NCBI GenBank assembly: GCA_029210175.1
Contig: JARGPL010000029.1
Coordinates: 1 to 54,654, forward strand
Origin: Minwuia sp.
Lineage (GTDB): Bacteria; Pseudomonadota; Alphaproteobacteria; Minwuiales; Minwuiaceae
Direction: 5' to 3'
DNA length: 54,654 nt
Both the position numbers and the translations under genes were made by a program. Shown in pieces: positions 9,042-18,640 of this stretch. The notes under the pieces were generated by a model that saw only the letters and a list, made by a program, of their open reading frames with translations, had not been told where the DNA came from and searched no databases. The stretch's first letter is position 1; each line of letters opens with the position of its first letter.

Positions 9042-11417
9042 ATGACTGAACAGGGAATTGGCGCCAGCGTTCTGCGCAAGGAAGACTTTCGCTTCATTCG
9101 TGGTCGCGGCAAATACACCGACGACATCAATCTGATGAACCAGACCCACGCGATCATCGTCCGGTCGCCGCATGCGCACGCGACCATCAATGGCATCGAC
9201 AAGTCGGCGGCTCTGGCCGCACCCGGCGTCGTGGCCGTGATGACATCGGAAGACTTCGCGGCCTTTGGTGGCCTGCCCTGCGGCTGGCAGGTCATCGGCA
9301 AGGGCGAAGAGCCCATGATCGAGCCGAAGCACCCGATCCTGGCGGAAGGCAAGGTCCGCCATGTTGGTGACCCGGTCGCCGTGGTGATCGCCGAAACCAA
9401 GACCCAGGCCCGCGACGCGGCTGAACTGGTCGAGATCGACTATACCGAACTGCCCGCGGTCGTGGACATGCGGGAAGCGCTGCAGAACGCGCCCGCCGCA
9501 GTGCATGACGAAGCGACGGACAACCAGTGCTTTGACTGGGAAATCGGTGACCGTGCGCTGATGGATGCGGAATTCGAGAAGGCGCATCACATCACCAGGC
9601 TGGAACTGATCAACAATCGGCTGGTGCCGAACGCGATGGAGCCGCGCTGCGCCATCGGCGACTATGACAATTCAACGGGTGATCACACGCTTTACACCAC
9701 CAGCCAGAATCCGCATGTGATCCGGCTGCTGATGGGTGCATTCGTGTTGCAGATCCCCGAGCACAAGCTGCGCATCTATGCCCCGGACGTGGGCGGCGGC
9801 TTCGGCTCCAAGATATACCACTATGCCGAGGAAGCCATCATGACAGTGGCAGCCAAGGTGCTGGAACGGCCCGTCAAGTGGACGTCCGACCGCACCGAAG
9901 CCTTCCTGTCCGATGCCCATGCCCGCGATCACGTGACGACCGTGGAACTGGCCCTCGACGCCAACGGGAAGTTCATGGCGCTCAGGGAATTCACGCTGGC
10001 AAACATGGGGGCATACCTGTCCACCTTTGCCCCGTCGATTCCGACCTATCTGCATGCGACCCTGCTCGCCGGGCAGTACACGACGCCGCTGATCTATGCG
10101 GAAATCAAGGCTGCATTCACCAATACGGTGCCGGTTGATGCCTATCGTGGTGCCGGTCGGCCAGAGGCTACCTACCTGCTGGAACGCATCATCGACAAGG
10201 CAGCGGGTGAGATGGGGATCGACCGCATCGAACTGCGGCGAAAGAACTTCATCCAGCCGGACCAGTTCCCCTATGACACGCCGGTCGCCCTGACCTACGA
10301 CACGGGCGACTTCAGTGCGATCCTGGATGCCGGCCTGGCAGGCAGCAAGTGGGACAGCTTCGAGGACCGTCGCAAGGAAGCCGCCGGTCGCGGCAAGCTG
10401 CGCGGCATCGGCATCAGCTGCTACATCGAAGCCTGTGGCCTGGCCCCGTCCAACGTGGCGGGCATGCTGGGTGCGCGTGCCGGTCTTTACGAAAGCGCCA
10501 CCGTGCGCGTGATGCCGACCGGTTCCATTCAGGTTCTCACCGGCAGCCACAGTCATGGTCAGGGGCACGAGACGAGCTTTGCCCAGATCGTGGCTGACAA
10601 GCTGGGCATGGACATCAACAACATCGAGATCGTGCACGGCGACACCAACAAGATTCCGTTCGGCATGGGCACCTACGGGTCCCGGTCGATGGCGGTGGGT
10701 GGCGTGGCTCTGGCCAGTGCGACCGACAAGATCATCAACAAGGCGACAAAGATCGCGGCGCATCTGATGGAAGCGTCGACGGAAGATGTCATCTTCGAGG
10801 ATGGTATCTTCAAGGTCGCCGGAACCGACAAGGCGGTGCCGTTCGGTGACGTGGCCCTGACGGCCTATGTCCCGCACAACTATCCGCTGGAGGAACTGGA
10901 GCCGGGTCTGGAGGAAACCTCCTTCTACGATCCGAAGAACTTCACCTTCCCGTCCGGGGCGCACATCTGCGAGGTCGAGATCGATCCCACCACGGGCTCA
11001 CTCGAGATCGTGGCCATGCACGCGACCGATGACTTCGGTAACGTCATCAACCCGATGATCGTTGCCGGTCAGGTGCATGGCGGACTGGTGCAGGGTATCG
11101 GTCAGGCCCTGTTCGAGAATGCAGCCTATGATGACCATGGCCAGCTGCTCAGCGGGTCCTACATGGACTACTGCATGCCCCGCGCCGATGATGTGCCGAC
11201 ATTCTCGGTCGATCATGAGGTCACGGCCTGCACCCACAATGCGCTGGGTGTGAAGGGCTGCGGTGAAGCGGGGGCCATCGGCTCACCGCCTGCCGTCATC
11301 AATGCCGTTGTCGACGCCCTGCGCGATTATGGCGTCACACACATCGACATGCCGGCGACGCCGGCCAAGATCTGGAACATCGTCAACCAGGGCACCGTCG
11401 CCCAGGCTGCCGAGTAA
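9042..11417 (+). CDS. coxL: molybdenum hydroxylase large subunit, form II CoxL-like
   Basis: A 791-residue molybdopterin-binding subunit. The active-site loop reads [10 protein letters not shown], the form II (BMS) signature, not the AYxCSFR loop of genuine form I CO dehydrogenase. The Mo-domain motifs 'GGGFGSK', '[16 protein letters not shown]', '[12 protein letters not shown]' and the catalytic-glutamate segment '[14 protein letters not shown]' are all present. AGGAGG at 9032-9037 decides for ATG 9042 over the in-frame ATG 9003. Form II enzymes have mostly unproven substrates, so CO oxidation should not be assumed; hydroxylation of a heterocycle or aldehyde is equally possible. Confidence 0.93.
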   Translation: MTEQGIGASVLRKEDFRFIRGRGKYTDDINLMNQTHAIIVRSPHAHATINGIDKSAALAAPGVVAVMTSEDFAAFGGLPCGWQVIGKGEEPMIEPKHPILAEGKVRHVGDPVAVVIAETKTQARDAAELVEIDYTELPAVVDMREALQNAPAAVHDEATDNQCFDWEIGDRALMDAEFEKAHHITRLELINNRLVPNAMEPRCAIGDYDNSTGDHTLYTTSQNPHVIRLLMGAFVLQIPEHKLRIYAPDVGGGFGSKIYHYAEEAIMTVAAKVLERPVKWTSDRTEAFLSDAHARDHVTTVELALDANGKFMALREFTLANMGAYLSTFAPSIPTYLHATLLAGQYTTPLIYAEIKAAFTNTVPVDAYRGAGRPEATYLLERIIDKAAGEMGIDRIELRRKNFIQPDQFPYDTPVALTYDTGDFSAILDAGLAGSKWDSFEDRRKEAAGRGKLRGIGISCYIEACGLAPSNVAGMLGARAGLYESATVRVMPTGSIQVLTGSHSHGQGHETSFAQIVADKLGMDINNIEIVHGDTNKIPFGMGTYGSRSMAVGGVALASATDKIINKATKIAAHLMEASTEDVIFEDGIFKVAGTDKAVPFGDVALTAYVPHNYPLEELEPGLEETSFYDPKNFTFPSGAHICEVEIDPTTGSLEIVAMHATDDFGNVINPMIVAGQVHGGLVQGIGQALFENAAYDDHGQLLSGSYMDYCMPRADDVPTFSVDHEVTACTHNALGVKGCGEAGAIGSPPAVINAVVDALRDYGVTHIDMPATPAKIWNIVNQGTVAQAAE

Positions 11418-11429
11418 GGGGGACACACC

Positions 11430-12224
11430 ATGTACGATTTTGAATATGTGAAACCGGGCAGCCTCGACGCTGCGAAGTCCGCCATCGCCAGTGCCGAGGA
11501 CGGCAAGCTGATGGCTGGTGGCATGACCCTGATCCCGACGCTGAAGCAGCGACTGGCAAGCCCCAGTGACGTTGTCGATCTGGGCGGCCTTGGCGACCTG
11601 GCAGGCATTCGCAAGGACGGCAACAGCATCGTCATCGGTGCCATGACCCGCCATGCCGATGTCGCCGCCTCGGCAGACGTGCGGGCGGCCATTCCGGCGC
11701 TGGCCGATCTGGCTGATGGCATTGGCGACCCGCAGGTCCGCAACCGTGGCACCATCGGTGGCTCCATCGCCAACAACGACCCGGCGGCGGATTACCCCGC
11801 TGCCCTGGTCGCCCTGGGTGCCACCGTGCGCACGACCAAGCGGGAACTGGCAGCCGAGGACTTCTTCACCGGCATGTTCGAAACCGCGCTGGATGACGAT
11901 GAGATCATCACCGAAGTTGTCTTCCCGACTGTCGAGAAGGCGGCCTATGCGAAGTTCCCGAACCCGGCATCACGCTATGCCATCGTCGGTGTCTTCGTGG
12001 CCAAGGGCAGCGATGGTGTGAAGGTCGCGGTGACCGGTGCTGGTCCTGCCGTCTTCCGCTCCGCTGACATGGAAGCCGCCTTGTCCGCCAACTTCTCCGC
12101 CGATGCGCTGAACGGTATCTCGGTTTCCGCAGATGACCTGAACAGCGATATTCACGCCGGTGCCGACTATCGCGCGCATCTGGTGGGTGTCATGGCGCAG
12201 CGGGCCGTGAAGGCCGCAGGCTGA
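11430..12224 (+). CDS. coxM: molybdenum hydroxylase medium subunit, FAD-binding (CoxM-like)
   Basis: A 264-residue FAD subunit that takes electrons from CoxS and passes them to the acceptor. The two flavin-binding loops are visible: 'LMAGGMTLIPTLKQRL' near residues 28-43 and 'NRGTIGGSIANNDPAADYPA' near 107-126. The C-terminal CO-dehydrogenase flavoprotein domain follows ('SRYAIVGVFVA'). It starts 12 nt after the coxL stop, with GGGGGA upstream. The length is slightly shorter than the ~280-290 residues usual for the family but no motif is missing. It closes the cox-type operon; pqqA begins 87 bp later on the same strand. Confidence 0.94.
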   Translation: MYDFEYVKPGSLDAAKSAIASAEDGKLMAGGMTLIPTLKQRLASPSDVVDLGGLGDLAGIRKDGNSIVIGAMTRHADVAASADVRAAIPALADLADGIGDPQVRNRGTIGGSIANNDPAADYPAALVALGATVRTTKRELAAEDFFTGMFETALDDDEIITEVVFPTVEKAAYAKFPNPASRYAIVGVFVAKGSDGVKVAVTGAGPAVFRSADMEAALSANFSADALNGISVSADDLNSDIHAGADYRAHLVGVMAQRAVKAAG

Positions 12225-12242
12225 CGCGAAAGTGCTTGGGGC

Positions 12243-12271
12243 TTGGTCCGACCGTGTTGTAGTGTTGGTCC
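12243..12271 (+). promoter_or_regulatory. direct repeat TTGGTCC upstream of pqqA
   Basis: Two copies of TTGGTCC (12243-12249 and 12265-12271) lie 22 nt apart on centres, about two helical turns. The outer parts also pair as CTTGG...CCAAG. Position 40-70 nt before the pqqA start makes an operator or activator site possible. No convincing -35/-10 pair was seen, so the role is speculative. Confidence 0.3.
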
Positions 12272-12311
12272 AAGTCACAGAACAAATAACAACAAACTGG
12301 AGGAAATCATC

Positions 12312-12389
12312 ATGGCCTGGTCCACACCGCGTATCGAAGAAATCTGCATCGGCATGGAAATCAATGGGTATTTCCCCGCCGAATTCTGA
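12312..12389 (+). CDS. pqqA: PQQ precursor peptide
   Basis: A 25-residue peptide starting MAWSTPRIEEI and ending NGYFPAEF. It carries the invariant Glu16 and Tyr20 (ExxxY) that PqqE cross-links and from which the pyrroloquinoline quinone skeleton is made. GGAGGA (12300s) precedes the ATG at good spacing. PqqD binds the peptide and presents it to PqqE. It is the first gene of the pqq set and is separated from pqqC by a hairpin with a T-run, which fits the need for much more PqqA than enzyme. Confidence 0.95.
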   Translation: MAWSTPRIEEICIGMEINGYFPAEF

Positions 12390-12414
12390 TCGCGCATTAC
12401 AGCGTTTGACGGAT

Positions 12415-12444
12415 CGACCGATGGGGAAACCTGTCGGTCGTTTT
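12415..12444 (+). terminator. attenuator/terminator hairpin between pqqA and pqqC
   Basis: CGACCGA (12415-12421) pairs perfectly with TCGGTCG (12434-12440). Two G.U pairs and two G-C pairs extend the stem to 11 bp, closed by a GAAA tetraloop at 12426-12429. TTTTCGTTT follows. This is a good intrinsic-terminator shape 25 nt after the pqqA stop. It probably lets most transcripts end after pqqA while some read through to pqqCDE. Confidence 0.75.
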
Positions 12445-12453
12445 CGTTTGGGC

Positions 12454-12504
12454 CTGGTGCCACCGATTCCGTCAACTGACTGACAGGTGCCTGCGTGGCA
12501 CCAG
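12454..12504 (+). promoter_or_regulatory. alternative stem-loops in the pqqA-pqqC leader
   Basis: GGCACC (12497-12502) can pair with GGTGCC at 12486-12491 (5-nt loop). Alternatively, the longer GGCACCAG (12497-12504) can pair with CTGGTGCC at 12454-12461 (8 bp). The two structures share the 3' strand and exclude each other. They sit 40 nt before pqqC, which has no obvious Shine-Dalgarno. A regulatory switch is possible but unproven. Confidence 0.35.
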
Positions 12505-12544
12505 TCGGGGACCGGACCGTGAGACTGCGTGAGTCCTGACCATC

Positions 12545-13324
12545 ATGACCGATTTCGATCTGCCGACCTATGTTTCGCCGGACAAGCCCCTGTCACCCGA
12601 TGGGCTGGAGGCGGCGTTGCGGGACATCGGTGCGCGGCACTACCACAATCTGCATCCGTTCCACCGCATGCTGCATGACGGTGCGCTCGACCGGGGCCAG
12701 GTTCAGGCCTGGGCGCTGAACCGATACTGCTATCAGGCACATATCCCGAAGAAGGATGCGGTGCTGATGGCCCGGCTGACCAGTGTGGAACTGCGCCGCG
12801 AATGGCGCAGACGCATCGTCGATCATGACGGAGAGGATGAGGGCGAAGGCAGCCGTGGTGGCGACGACGGCGGTATCGAACGCTGGCTGCGCCTGACCAC
12901 AGGGCTCGGGCTGGACCGCGAATATGTGCGCGACATGGTGGGAATCCTGCCCGCCACGAAATTCGCGGTGGAGGCCTATGTCCACTTCGTGGCGGAGATG
13001 CCATTGCTGGAAGCCATTGCCTCGTCCCTGACCGAACTGTTCGCGCCGACCATCATCTCGGAGCGGGTATCGGGAATGCTGGCCAGTTACGACTTCGTCA
13101 ATGCCGAGGCCCTGGCCTACTTCAACAAGCGGCTGACCCAGGCACCGCGGGATTCCGGCTTCGCACTGGAATATGTGCGCACCCACGCGCTGCGGCCCGA
13201 CCAGCAGCAGGCCGTGCTGGACGCCCTGATCTTCAAGTGCAATGTGCTGTGGGCGCAACTGGATGCCCTTCACTTCGCCTATGTGGCACCCGGAATCGTG
13301 CCGCCGGGCGCGTTCCGGCCATGA
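12545..13324 (+). CDS. pqqC: pyrroloquinoline-quinone synthase
   Basis: A 259-residue PqqC, the cofactor-free oxidase that performs the last ring closure and eight-electron oxidation to PQQ. Family segments seen: 'ARHYHNLHPFHRMLHDGAL', 'WALNRYCYQAHIPKKDA', 'RRRIVDHDGE', and the C-terminal helix region 'LDALHFAYVAPGIVPPGAF'. Full length. Its stop overlaps the pqqD start by ATGA (13321-13324). No strong ribosome site is visible, so its translation may depend on leader structure. pqqB, which usually sits between pqqA and pqqC, is missing. Confidence 0.95.
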   Translation: MTDFDLPTYVSPDKPLSPDGLEAALRDIGARHYHNLHPFHRMLHDGALDRGQVQAWALNRYCYQAHIPKKDAVLMARLTSVELRREWRRRIVDHDGEDEGEGSRGGDDGGIERWLRLTTGLGLDREYVRDMVGILPATKFAVEAYVHFVAEMPLLEAIASSLTELFAPTIISERVSGMLASYDFVNAEALAYFNKRLTQAPRDSGFALEYVRTHALRPDQQQAVLDALIFKCNVLWAQLDALHFAYVAPGIVPPGAFRP

Positions 13325-13602
13325 TTGCCGACGCCACCATTCCGGCCCTGCCGAGGGGCATCCGTCTGCATGAGGACAAGGCGCGCGGCGGTTTCACGCT
13401 GATGGCACCGGAACGCATCCTGAAACTGGACCAGATCGCCCATGAAGTCCTGAAACGGGTGGATGGCACTGCCTCGGTGGCGACCATCGTGGACGACCTG
13501 GCCCACACCTTTGCTGCCGACCGGACGCAGATCGACAGCGACGTGAAGGCCATGTTGCAGGGGCTTGCTGACAAGCGTCTGCTGGACCTGACGGATGAGT
13601 GA
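13321..13602 (+). CDS. pqqD: PQQ peptide chaperone PqqD
   Basis: A 93-residue PqqD, the winged-helix-like chaperone that binds PqqA and hands it to PqqE. It shows '[15 protein letters not shown]', '[18 protein letters not shown]' and '[15 protein letters not shown]', the normal order of motifs. The start at 13321 overlaps the pqqC stop and its 3' end overlaps pqqE by 8 nt, so the three genes are translationally coupled. The longer in-frame extension upstream (from 13237) is only pqqC sequence in another frame. Confidence 0.93.
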   Translation: MIADATIPALPRGIRLHEDKARGGFTLMAPERILKLDQIAHEVLKRVDGTASVATIVDDLAHTFAADRTQIDSDVKAMLQGLADKRLLDLTDE

Positions 13603-14713
13603 TGCCGCCGCACAGTCCCTGATCGAGCCACCTCTGGGCCTGCTGGCGGAACTGACGCACCGTTGCCCGCTCGCCTGCCCCTATTGCTCCAACCCGGAAA
13701 ATCTGGACCGCAGATCGACGGAGCTGGATACCGCCACCTGGAAGCGCGTGTTTTCGGAAGCTGCCGAACTCGGGGTCATGCAGGTGCATCTGTCGGGGGG
13801 CGAGCCAACGGCACGCCCCGACATCATCGACATCACCGCCCACTGCCGCGACGCCGGGCTTTACACCAACCTCATCACATCCGGCATCAATGTCGCCGGG
13901 CAGAAGCTGGATGCACTCGCGGCGGCCGGGCTGGATCATGTGCAGATCTCGTTTCAGGGTGACGCCGCTGGCCCGGCGGACCATGTCTCCGGCAGGCAAG
14001 GCTCCCACGCCCGCAAGCTGGAACTTGCGGCACAGGTCACAGGCCTGGGCCTGCCGCTGACCGTCAATGCCGTCATCCATCGCGGCAATGCCGACCGGGT
14101 GACGGAGATGGTGCGGTTTGCTGTCGATCTGGGTGCCCGGCGGATCGAGATCGCGCACGTCCAGTACTATGGCTGGGCCTTGCGCAACCGCGACGCCCTG
14201 ATGCCGACGCCGGATCAGGTTCGCAGTTCCACGGAAGCGGTGGAGCGCGCCCGCGCGGACTTCGCGGGCCGGATCGTCATCGATGCGGTTGTGCCGGACT
14301 ATTACGCCCGCCGCCCGAAACCCTGCGTCGGTGGCTGGGGCAAGCGATCCCTGAATGTCTCGCCGGCAGGCAAGGTGCTGCCCTGCCATGCGGCAGAGAC
14401 CATTCCGCACCTGACGTTCCCGAACGTGCGCGAGACCTCCCTGCATGAGATATGGCATCACAGCGCCGCCTTCAATGCCTATCGCGGCACCGACTGGATG
14501 GCCGAACCCTGCCGCAGCTGCGACCGGCGAGAGATCGATTTCGGCGGCTGCCGCTGTCAGGCACTCGCCATGACGGGCGACGCCGCCGCAACCGATCCGG
14601 CGTGCGAGCTGTCACCGTTTCACGCCCGGATGATCGCCATGGCAGAGACTGCCGTGGCCGAGGTCGAGGCATCACCGCTGGATACCGAATACGACTACCG
14701 CCGCTTTCTCTGA
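13595..14713 (+). CDS. pqqE: PqqA peptide cyclase, radical SAM
   Basis: A 372-residue radical SAM/SPASM enzyme. It joins the Glu gamma-carbon and the Tyr ring of PqqA. The radical-SAM cluster motif is CPLACPYC (CxxxCxxC, residues ~24-31) within '[18 protein letters not shown]', followed by the glycine-rich '[12 protein letters not shown]'. SPASM cysteines for auxiliary clusters are seen in 'PCVGGWG', 'VLPCHAA', '[18 protein letters not shown]'. Full length and last gene of the set. Confidence 0.95.
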   Translation: MSDAAAQSLIEPPLGLLAELTHRCPLACPYCSNPENLDRRSTELDTATWKRVFSEAAELGVMQVHLSGGEPTARPDIIDITAHCRDAGLYTNLITSGINVAGQKLDALAAAGLDHVQISFQGDAAGPADHVSGRQGSHARKLELAAQVTGLGLPLTVNAVIHRGNADRVTEMVRFAVDLGARRIEIAHVQYYGWALRNRDALMPTPDQVRSSTEAVERARADFAGRIVIDAVVPDYYARRPKPCVGGWGKRSLNVSPAGKVLPCHAAETIPHLTFPNVRETSLHEIWHHSAAFNAYRGTDWMAEPCRSCDRREIDFGGCRCQALAMTGDAAATDPACELSPFHARMIAMAETAVAEVEASPLDTEYDYRRFL

Positions 14714-14759
14714 TACCTCCGGCGCAAGGCTCGGCTGCGCCGTTCGCCCCCTGCCCGAC

Positions 14760-14787
14760 CTTTCCCCGTCGAGGGGGAAGGGGAAAG
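14760..14787. terminator. inverted repeat after pqqE
   Basis: CTTTCCCC (14760-14767) pairs with GGGGAAAG (14780-14787). It lies between the convergent ends of pqqE and the glutamine-synthetase pseudogene, where a bidirectional terminator would be expected. No T-run follows on either side, so termination is only plausible. Confidence 0.4.
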
Positions 14788-14820
14788 CAAGACGGGGTGT
14801 TCGGTGGTCTCCGGTCCGGT

Positions 14821-16233
14821 TCAGAAGATCGAGAAGTACTCCCGTTTCTCCCAATCGGTGACCGTTGCCAGAAAGCGGTCCCACTCCGCGCGCTTGATGG
14901 TTGCAAAATAGTTCGTGAAACCGTCACCAAAGGCCGTATCGACGAATTCACTTTGCGCGAATACGGTCAGGGCGTCCCCCAGATTGCGCGGCAGCAAGGG
15001 GGCCGTGCTCTCGTAGGGCGTGGTCACGGGATCCGGCGCAGCCAGGCCACGAACGATACCATCAAGTCCGGCGCTGATCTGTGACGCCATGTGCAGGTAC
15101 GGGTTCGCCGCGGCCTCGGCCAGCCGGCTCTTCACGCGGCTCGCCGGATCGTTCGGCCCCATCAGTGCACGCAGCATCGTGCCCTTCTTGTCCCGCCCCC
15201 AGGCAATCCGGTCCGGTGCCAGCTGGAACGCGTTCTGATAGCGCTTGTAGCCATTGATGGTGGGGGTAGAGAGCGGACACGTGGCATGGGCGTGGTCCAG
15301 CAGCCCGGCAATCCATGCGCTTGCGATGGCGGACAGTTCACCGTCCGGGCGGGCCATGAACAGGTTCTGTCCGCTCATCCGGTCGGTCAGGGACTGGTGC
15401 AGGTGCCAGCCGCTGGCCATGCCGTTCGGCACCTGCGGCCGCGTCATGAAAGTGGCGTGCAGCCCCTGGCGTCGGCAGACCTGCTCCGCCATGGTGCGAA
15501 ACAACACCATGTTGTCGGCCTGGGTCAGCGCGTCGGCGGGATCGAACGTGAATTCGAACTGGCCGGGACCGAACTCCACCTCCATGGAGCGTACGGGCAG
15601 GCCCAGACCCTCCGCTGCATGACGCAGCGCGTCCATGACCGGTTCCAGCTGATCGTAGCGATCTTCCGTCAGATACTGATAGCCATGGGCCAGCAGTTCC
15701 GTCTCCGGCGGGACAGGCGGCATGCCCGTGTCCCCGTTGCCAAGATGCGCATCGGTGATGCGAAAGACGTGGAATTCCAGTTCCAGTCCGACCACCAGCG
15801 CCATGTTGCGTTCCGCCAGGCGTGCAATCGCCTGCCGCAGGAGGTGTCGCGGGCTGAAGGGAAATGGCGCACCATCAGCCATCTCGATATCCGCCAGCAT
15901 CCAGGCAGAATGCGCCGACCACGGCAGGATGCGGAAAGTCTCCGGATCAGGCCGCATGATCACATCGCCTGCCCCGGTCAGGACACCGTCACCGAACCCG
16001 GCGTCATCGGTCCAGACAGGAAAGACCGTCCGGTGCGACGTGTCCTTCAGCAACAGCGTGGAGGTCATGGTGACCCCGTTGCGGAATGCGCTTTCCAGCG
16101 CTGTCAGCGGCAGGGCCTTGCCCCGCAGGATACCGTGCTGGTCCACGAAGCTGATGCGAACGGTCTCGACGCCCTATTGCCGGGCATTCGACAGCACGGC
16201 CTGCGCCGCATCATCCATAGAGGTTTCGGACAC
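14821..16233 (-). pseudogene. glutamine synthetase family gene interrupted by an in-frame amber codon
   Basis: The frame begins at GTG 16233, three bases after the stop of the upstream Rieske remnant. It runs 19 codons and hits TAG at 16176-16174, then continues uninterrupted for 450 residues. Residues just after the stop ('GVETVRISFVDQHGILRGK') are the normal beta-grasp start of the family, so the stop breaks a real N-terminus. The rest is full: 'GLELEFHVFR', 'FGPGQFEFTF' and 'NGYKRYQNAFQLAPDR' carry metal- and glutamate-binding residues. The nearest restart, GTG 16146, has no ribosome site and would lose the N-terminal strand. The intact gene would make a GlnA-like ligase of the gamma-glutamylamide type rather than housekeeping GS; the substrate is unknown. 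Confidence 0.8.
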
Positions 16234-16236
16234 GCC

Positions 16237-17122
16237 TCAGGCCTCCAGCAGTGCTGGCCAGGGACAGGCCGCACGCCGCGCCGTGTCGAAATCAAGCCAT
16301 TCGGCCTCCCACTGGTCGGTGGCACAGATGCTGTCGGTCGCGACCGGTCCGGCGGCCTGCGTCTGGCTTTCGCGGAACGGTGCAGCTTCCCCGGCAGCCA
16401 CCTGGCGAATGCCATCACGCAACAGCCGCCGGTAGCGCACGATCCCCACATCCGACTTGCCGAGATGTTCCTCCCGCCGGTCCTGGATCGCACCCATGGA
16501 TTCGACCGCCCACTGGTCATGAACGTTGATGTCACGCCCCATGCCGGTGAATGTTTCCCCCGCCTGTTCATCGGCGTCGAAGCCATAGTTCGTTCCTGCC
16601 CCCGTGATCGGGCGATAATCGGGCAGGCGGTGCTGTTTCAGACGCTGTTCGCGCATCACCGCCTTGTCGACCGGGCGGGCATAGCTGGTGAACATGGAAA
16701 ACCAGTAACAGCTCTTGTCATCCACCGGCACATGCCACTGGGTGATGGTCATTTCATTGGACATCGGGATGACGATGGCTTGCGGAAAGATCTGGTTCGT
16801 CACCCGGACATGGGTCCGGCCATCCGGCATGTGGCGCGTGGCTGTCAGGTGCGTTGAAGCAGTCAAGCGCAGGCAGGGCGGGCGGCGTGCCTGTGCCCAT
16901 CCAGGCCAAGATGACACCGTTCCGTTCGGTGACCGGATAGCTCCGCGCCCGGACATGGCGATGCATGATGCTGCCATCCGGCTCGGCGGGCTGTTCCAGG
17001 CACCGGCCGGTGCAATCGAACTTCCAGCCATGGAAGGGGCAGCGCAAGCCATCTTCCTCCAGTCGGCCAAAGGCCAGATCGGCACCGCGGAGCGGGCAAT
17101 GCCGGCCAGTGCCTGGAACGAC
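16237..17122 (-). pseudogene. Rieske ring-hydroxylating oxygenase alpha subunit, truncated and internally deleted
   Basis: The readable part starts directly at the stop codon of the upstream dehydrogenase, so the first ~60 residues are gone. The Rieske domain follows: 'RHCPLRGADL' then 'LRCPFHGWKFDCTG'. In the first half the cluster histidine of CPHRG is replaced by leucine (CTC for CAC). Near 16850 the protein jumps frame from 'LDCFNAPDSH' to 'RHMPDGRTHVRVTNQIF'. About 90-100 residues carrying the 2-His-1-carboxylate iron site are missing. The C-terminus ('EMTITQWHVPVDD', 'VESMGAIQDR') is intact and ends at TGA 16237. It resembles phthalate-4,5-dioxygenase-type oxygenases and cannot be active. 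Confidence 0.85.
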
Positions 17123-18016
17123 CTAGTCGAGGACACGGCGCATGACGGGGAAGTAACGGTCACCATCTCCGTTGGCGATGGATTCATCAAACATCCGCGC
17201 CACGGTTTCGCCCCCCGGCGCGCGGACCCCGAACTCCTCAGCCATCTGCAGGGCGTAGGACAGATCCTTGGCCGCATAGCGGACGGAGAAGGATTTCTCC
17301 GGATAGGTATCAGCCAGGATCGCCTTCACCCCGTGATTGCGCAGCGCGAAACTGTCCCCTGACCCCTTCATCATGGTGTTCAGCAGCGTCTCCCCCTTCA
17401 CACCGGCCTTCTCGGCAATCGCCACGGCCTGCCCCAGCGCCAGGACGGTCTGGAACAGCACCATGTTGTTCATGATCTTGATGACCTGACCGGATCCGAC
17501 ATCACCGCAATGCTCGATATCCGATCCCATGGTGGCGAGCACGGGGCGGATGGTGGTGAACAGATTGTCGGGCGCACCGACCATGATGGCGAGAGTGCCG
17601 TCTGCAGCGGCCTGACGGGTACGGGCGATCGGGGCATCCGCGAAGTGGCCGCCCCGCGCCTGCATCGCCGTCGCAATCTCGCGCATCAGCGTTGGCTGAG
17701 ACGTCGACATGTCTATCAGGATCTGGCCTTCGCGCACGTGGCTGATCAGATTGCCCTGCCCCAGCACCAGGTCACGGACCTGTTCGCCGCCGGGCAGGCA
17801 GGTGATGATCACATCGACCTCGGCAGCCAGTGCCGCCACGGATTGTGCCGCGCGCACCCCCGCCTCCGCCACCCGCTGCAGGGGTGGCTGCTGCAGATCG
17901 AAGGCCACGACCTGCCAGGTGCCCCGCATGGCGAGGTTCCGGCACATCGCCTCCCCCATCACGCCGAGACCGATGAAACCGATGCTGCCCAATTCGCCAA
18001 TACGCTGGCCTGTCAT
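17123..18016 (-). CDS. NAD-binding beta-hydroxyacid dehydrogenase (3-hydroxyisobutyrate dehydrogenase/GarR-type)
   Basis: A 297-residue enzyme with the Rossmann motif 'IGFIGLGVMGEAMCRNLA', the substrate-binding 'DAPIARTRQAAADGTL' and the catalytic-lysine helix 'GSGQVIKIMNNMVLFQ'. Family members reduce or oxidise small beta-hydroxyacids (3-hydroxyisobutyrate, tartronate semialdehyde). ATG 18016 is chosen because GGGGAGAGAA lies just upstream; the longer frame to 18091 has no homology. The gene looks intact although both neighbours are broken. It would head the leftward unit dehydrogenase-Rieske-glutamine synthetase. Confidence 0.9.
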   Translation of the reverse strand: MTGQRIGELGSIGFIGLGVMGEAMCRNLAMRGTWQVVAFDLQQPPLQRVAEAGVRAAQSVAALAAEVDVIITCLPGGEQVRDLVLGQGNLISHVREGQILIDMSTSQPTLMREIATAMQARGGHFADAPIARTRQAAADGTLAIMVGAPDNLFTTIRPVLATMGSDIEHCGDVGSGQVIKIMNNMVLFQTVLALGQAVAIAEKAGVKGETLLNTMMKGSGDSFALRNHGVKAILADTYPEKSFSVRYAAKDLSYALQMAEEFGVRAPGGETVARMFDESIANGDGDRYFPVMRRVLD

Positions 18017-18099
18017 AGCCGTTCTCTCCCCATTCGAGACTGCACTGAAACTAACCCCGTTCGCCCGGGGATGGAATTGGGGTCTGTTCAAGCACGTCG

Positions 18100-18640
18100 G
18101 GCTCGCCTCACCTTTTCCCTACGACATCAAGAAGATCGCCAGACAGATGCCGGCGTCAAGACCATGCAGGACCTGAAGGGCAAACGCGTATCCTGGGTGC
18201 AGGGTGCACCGGCCCTGAACAAGGCCGTCGAGGTCGGCGGCTATGGCGCGTCCATCGACAGCATCATCAACGGCGACAATGATGCCGCCGAAGCTGCTAC
18301 CTTCTCCACCTCGATGGTGAAGCTGGAAGCCAGCCCGCGTGGCCTGTACCATCTGCCGCAGCCCCATGCCGACAAGGAAGGCTGGAAGCGCCTGAACGCC
18401 GTTGTGCCCTGGCACTTCCCGCACAAGTGCATGCAGGGTACGGCTGTTCCGGCCGAAGGCTATGAAAAGGTGTCGGCACTGCCTACCCCATTCTGGTCGG
18501 CACGACGCAGGCCAGCGACGACCTCGCCTACAACATGACCAAGGCGATGTACGATCACCATGACGACTACAAGAAGTCCGCGCCGGATGCGAATGGCTGG
18601 GCCTGGGAACGCCAGAAGCTGGAGCACGTTCTGGCGAAGA
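18100..18640 (+). pseudogene. TAXI-family TRAP transporter solute-binding protein fragment
   Basis: Residues typical of the periplasmic TAXI binding protein appear from about 18150: 'GVKTMQDLKGKRVSWVQG', 'ATFSTSMVKLEASPRGLYHL', 'RLNAVVPWHFPHKCMQG'. The frame then shifts near 18475 and continues as 'YPILVGTTQASDDLAYNMTK' and 'KSAPDANGWAWERQ'. The signal peptide and first half are absent, and the C-terminus runs into a fragment of another gene. No TRAP membrane subunit is nearby. Limits are approximate. Confidence 0.7.
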
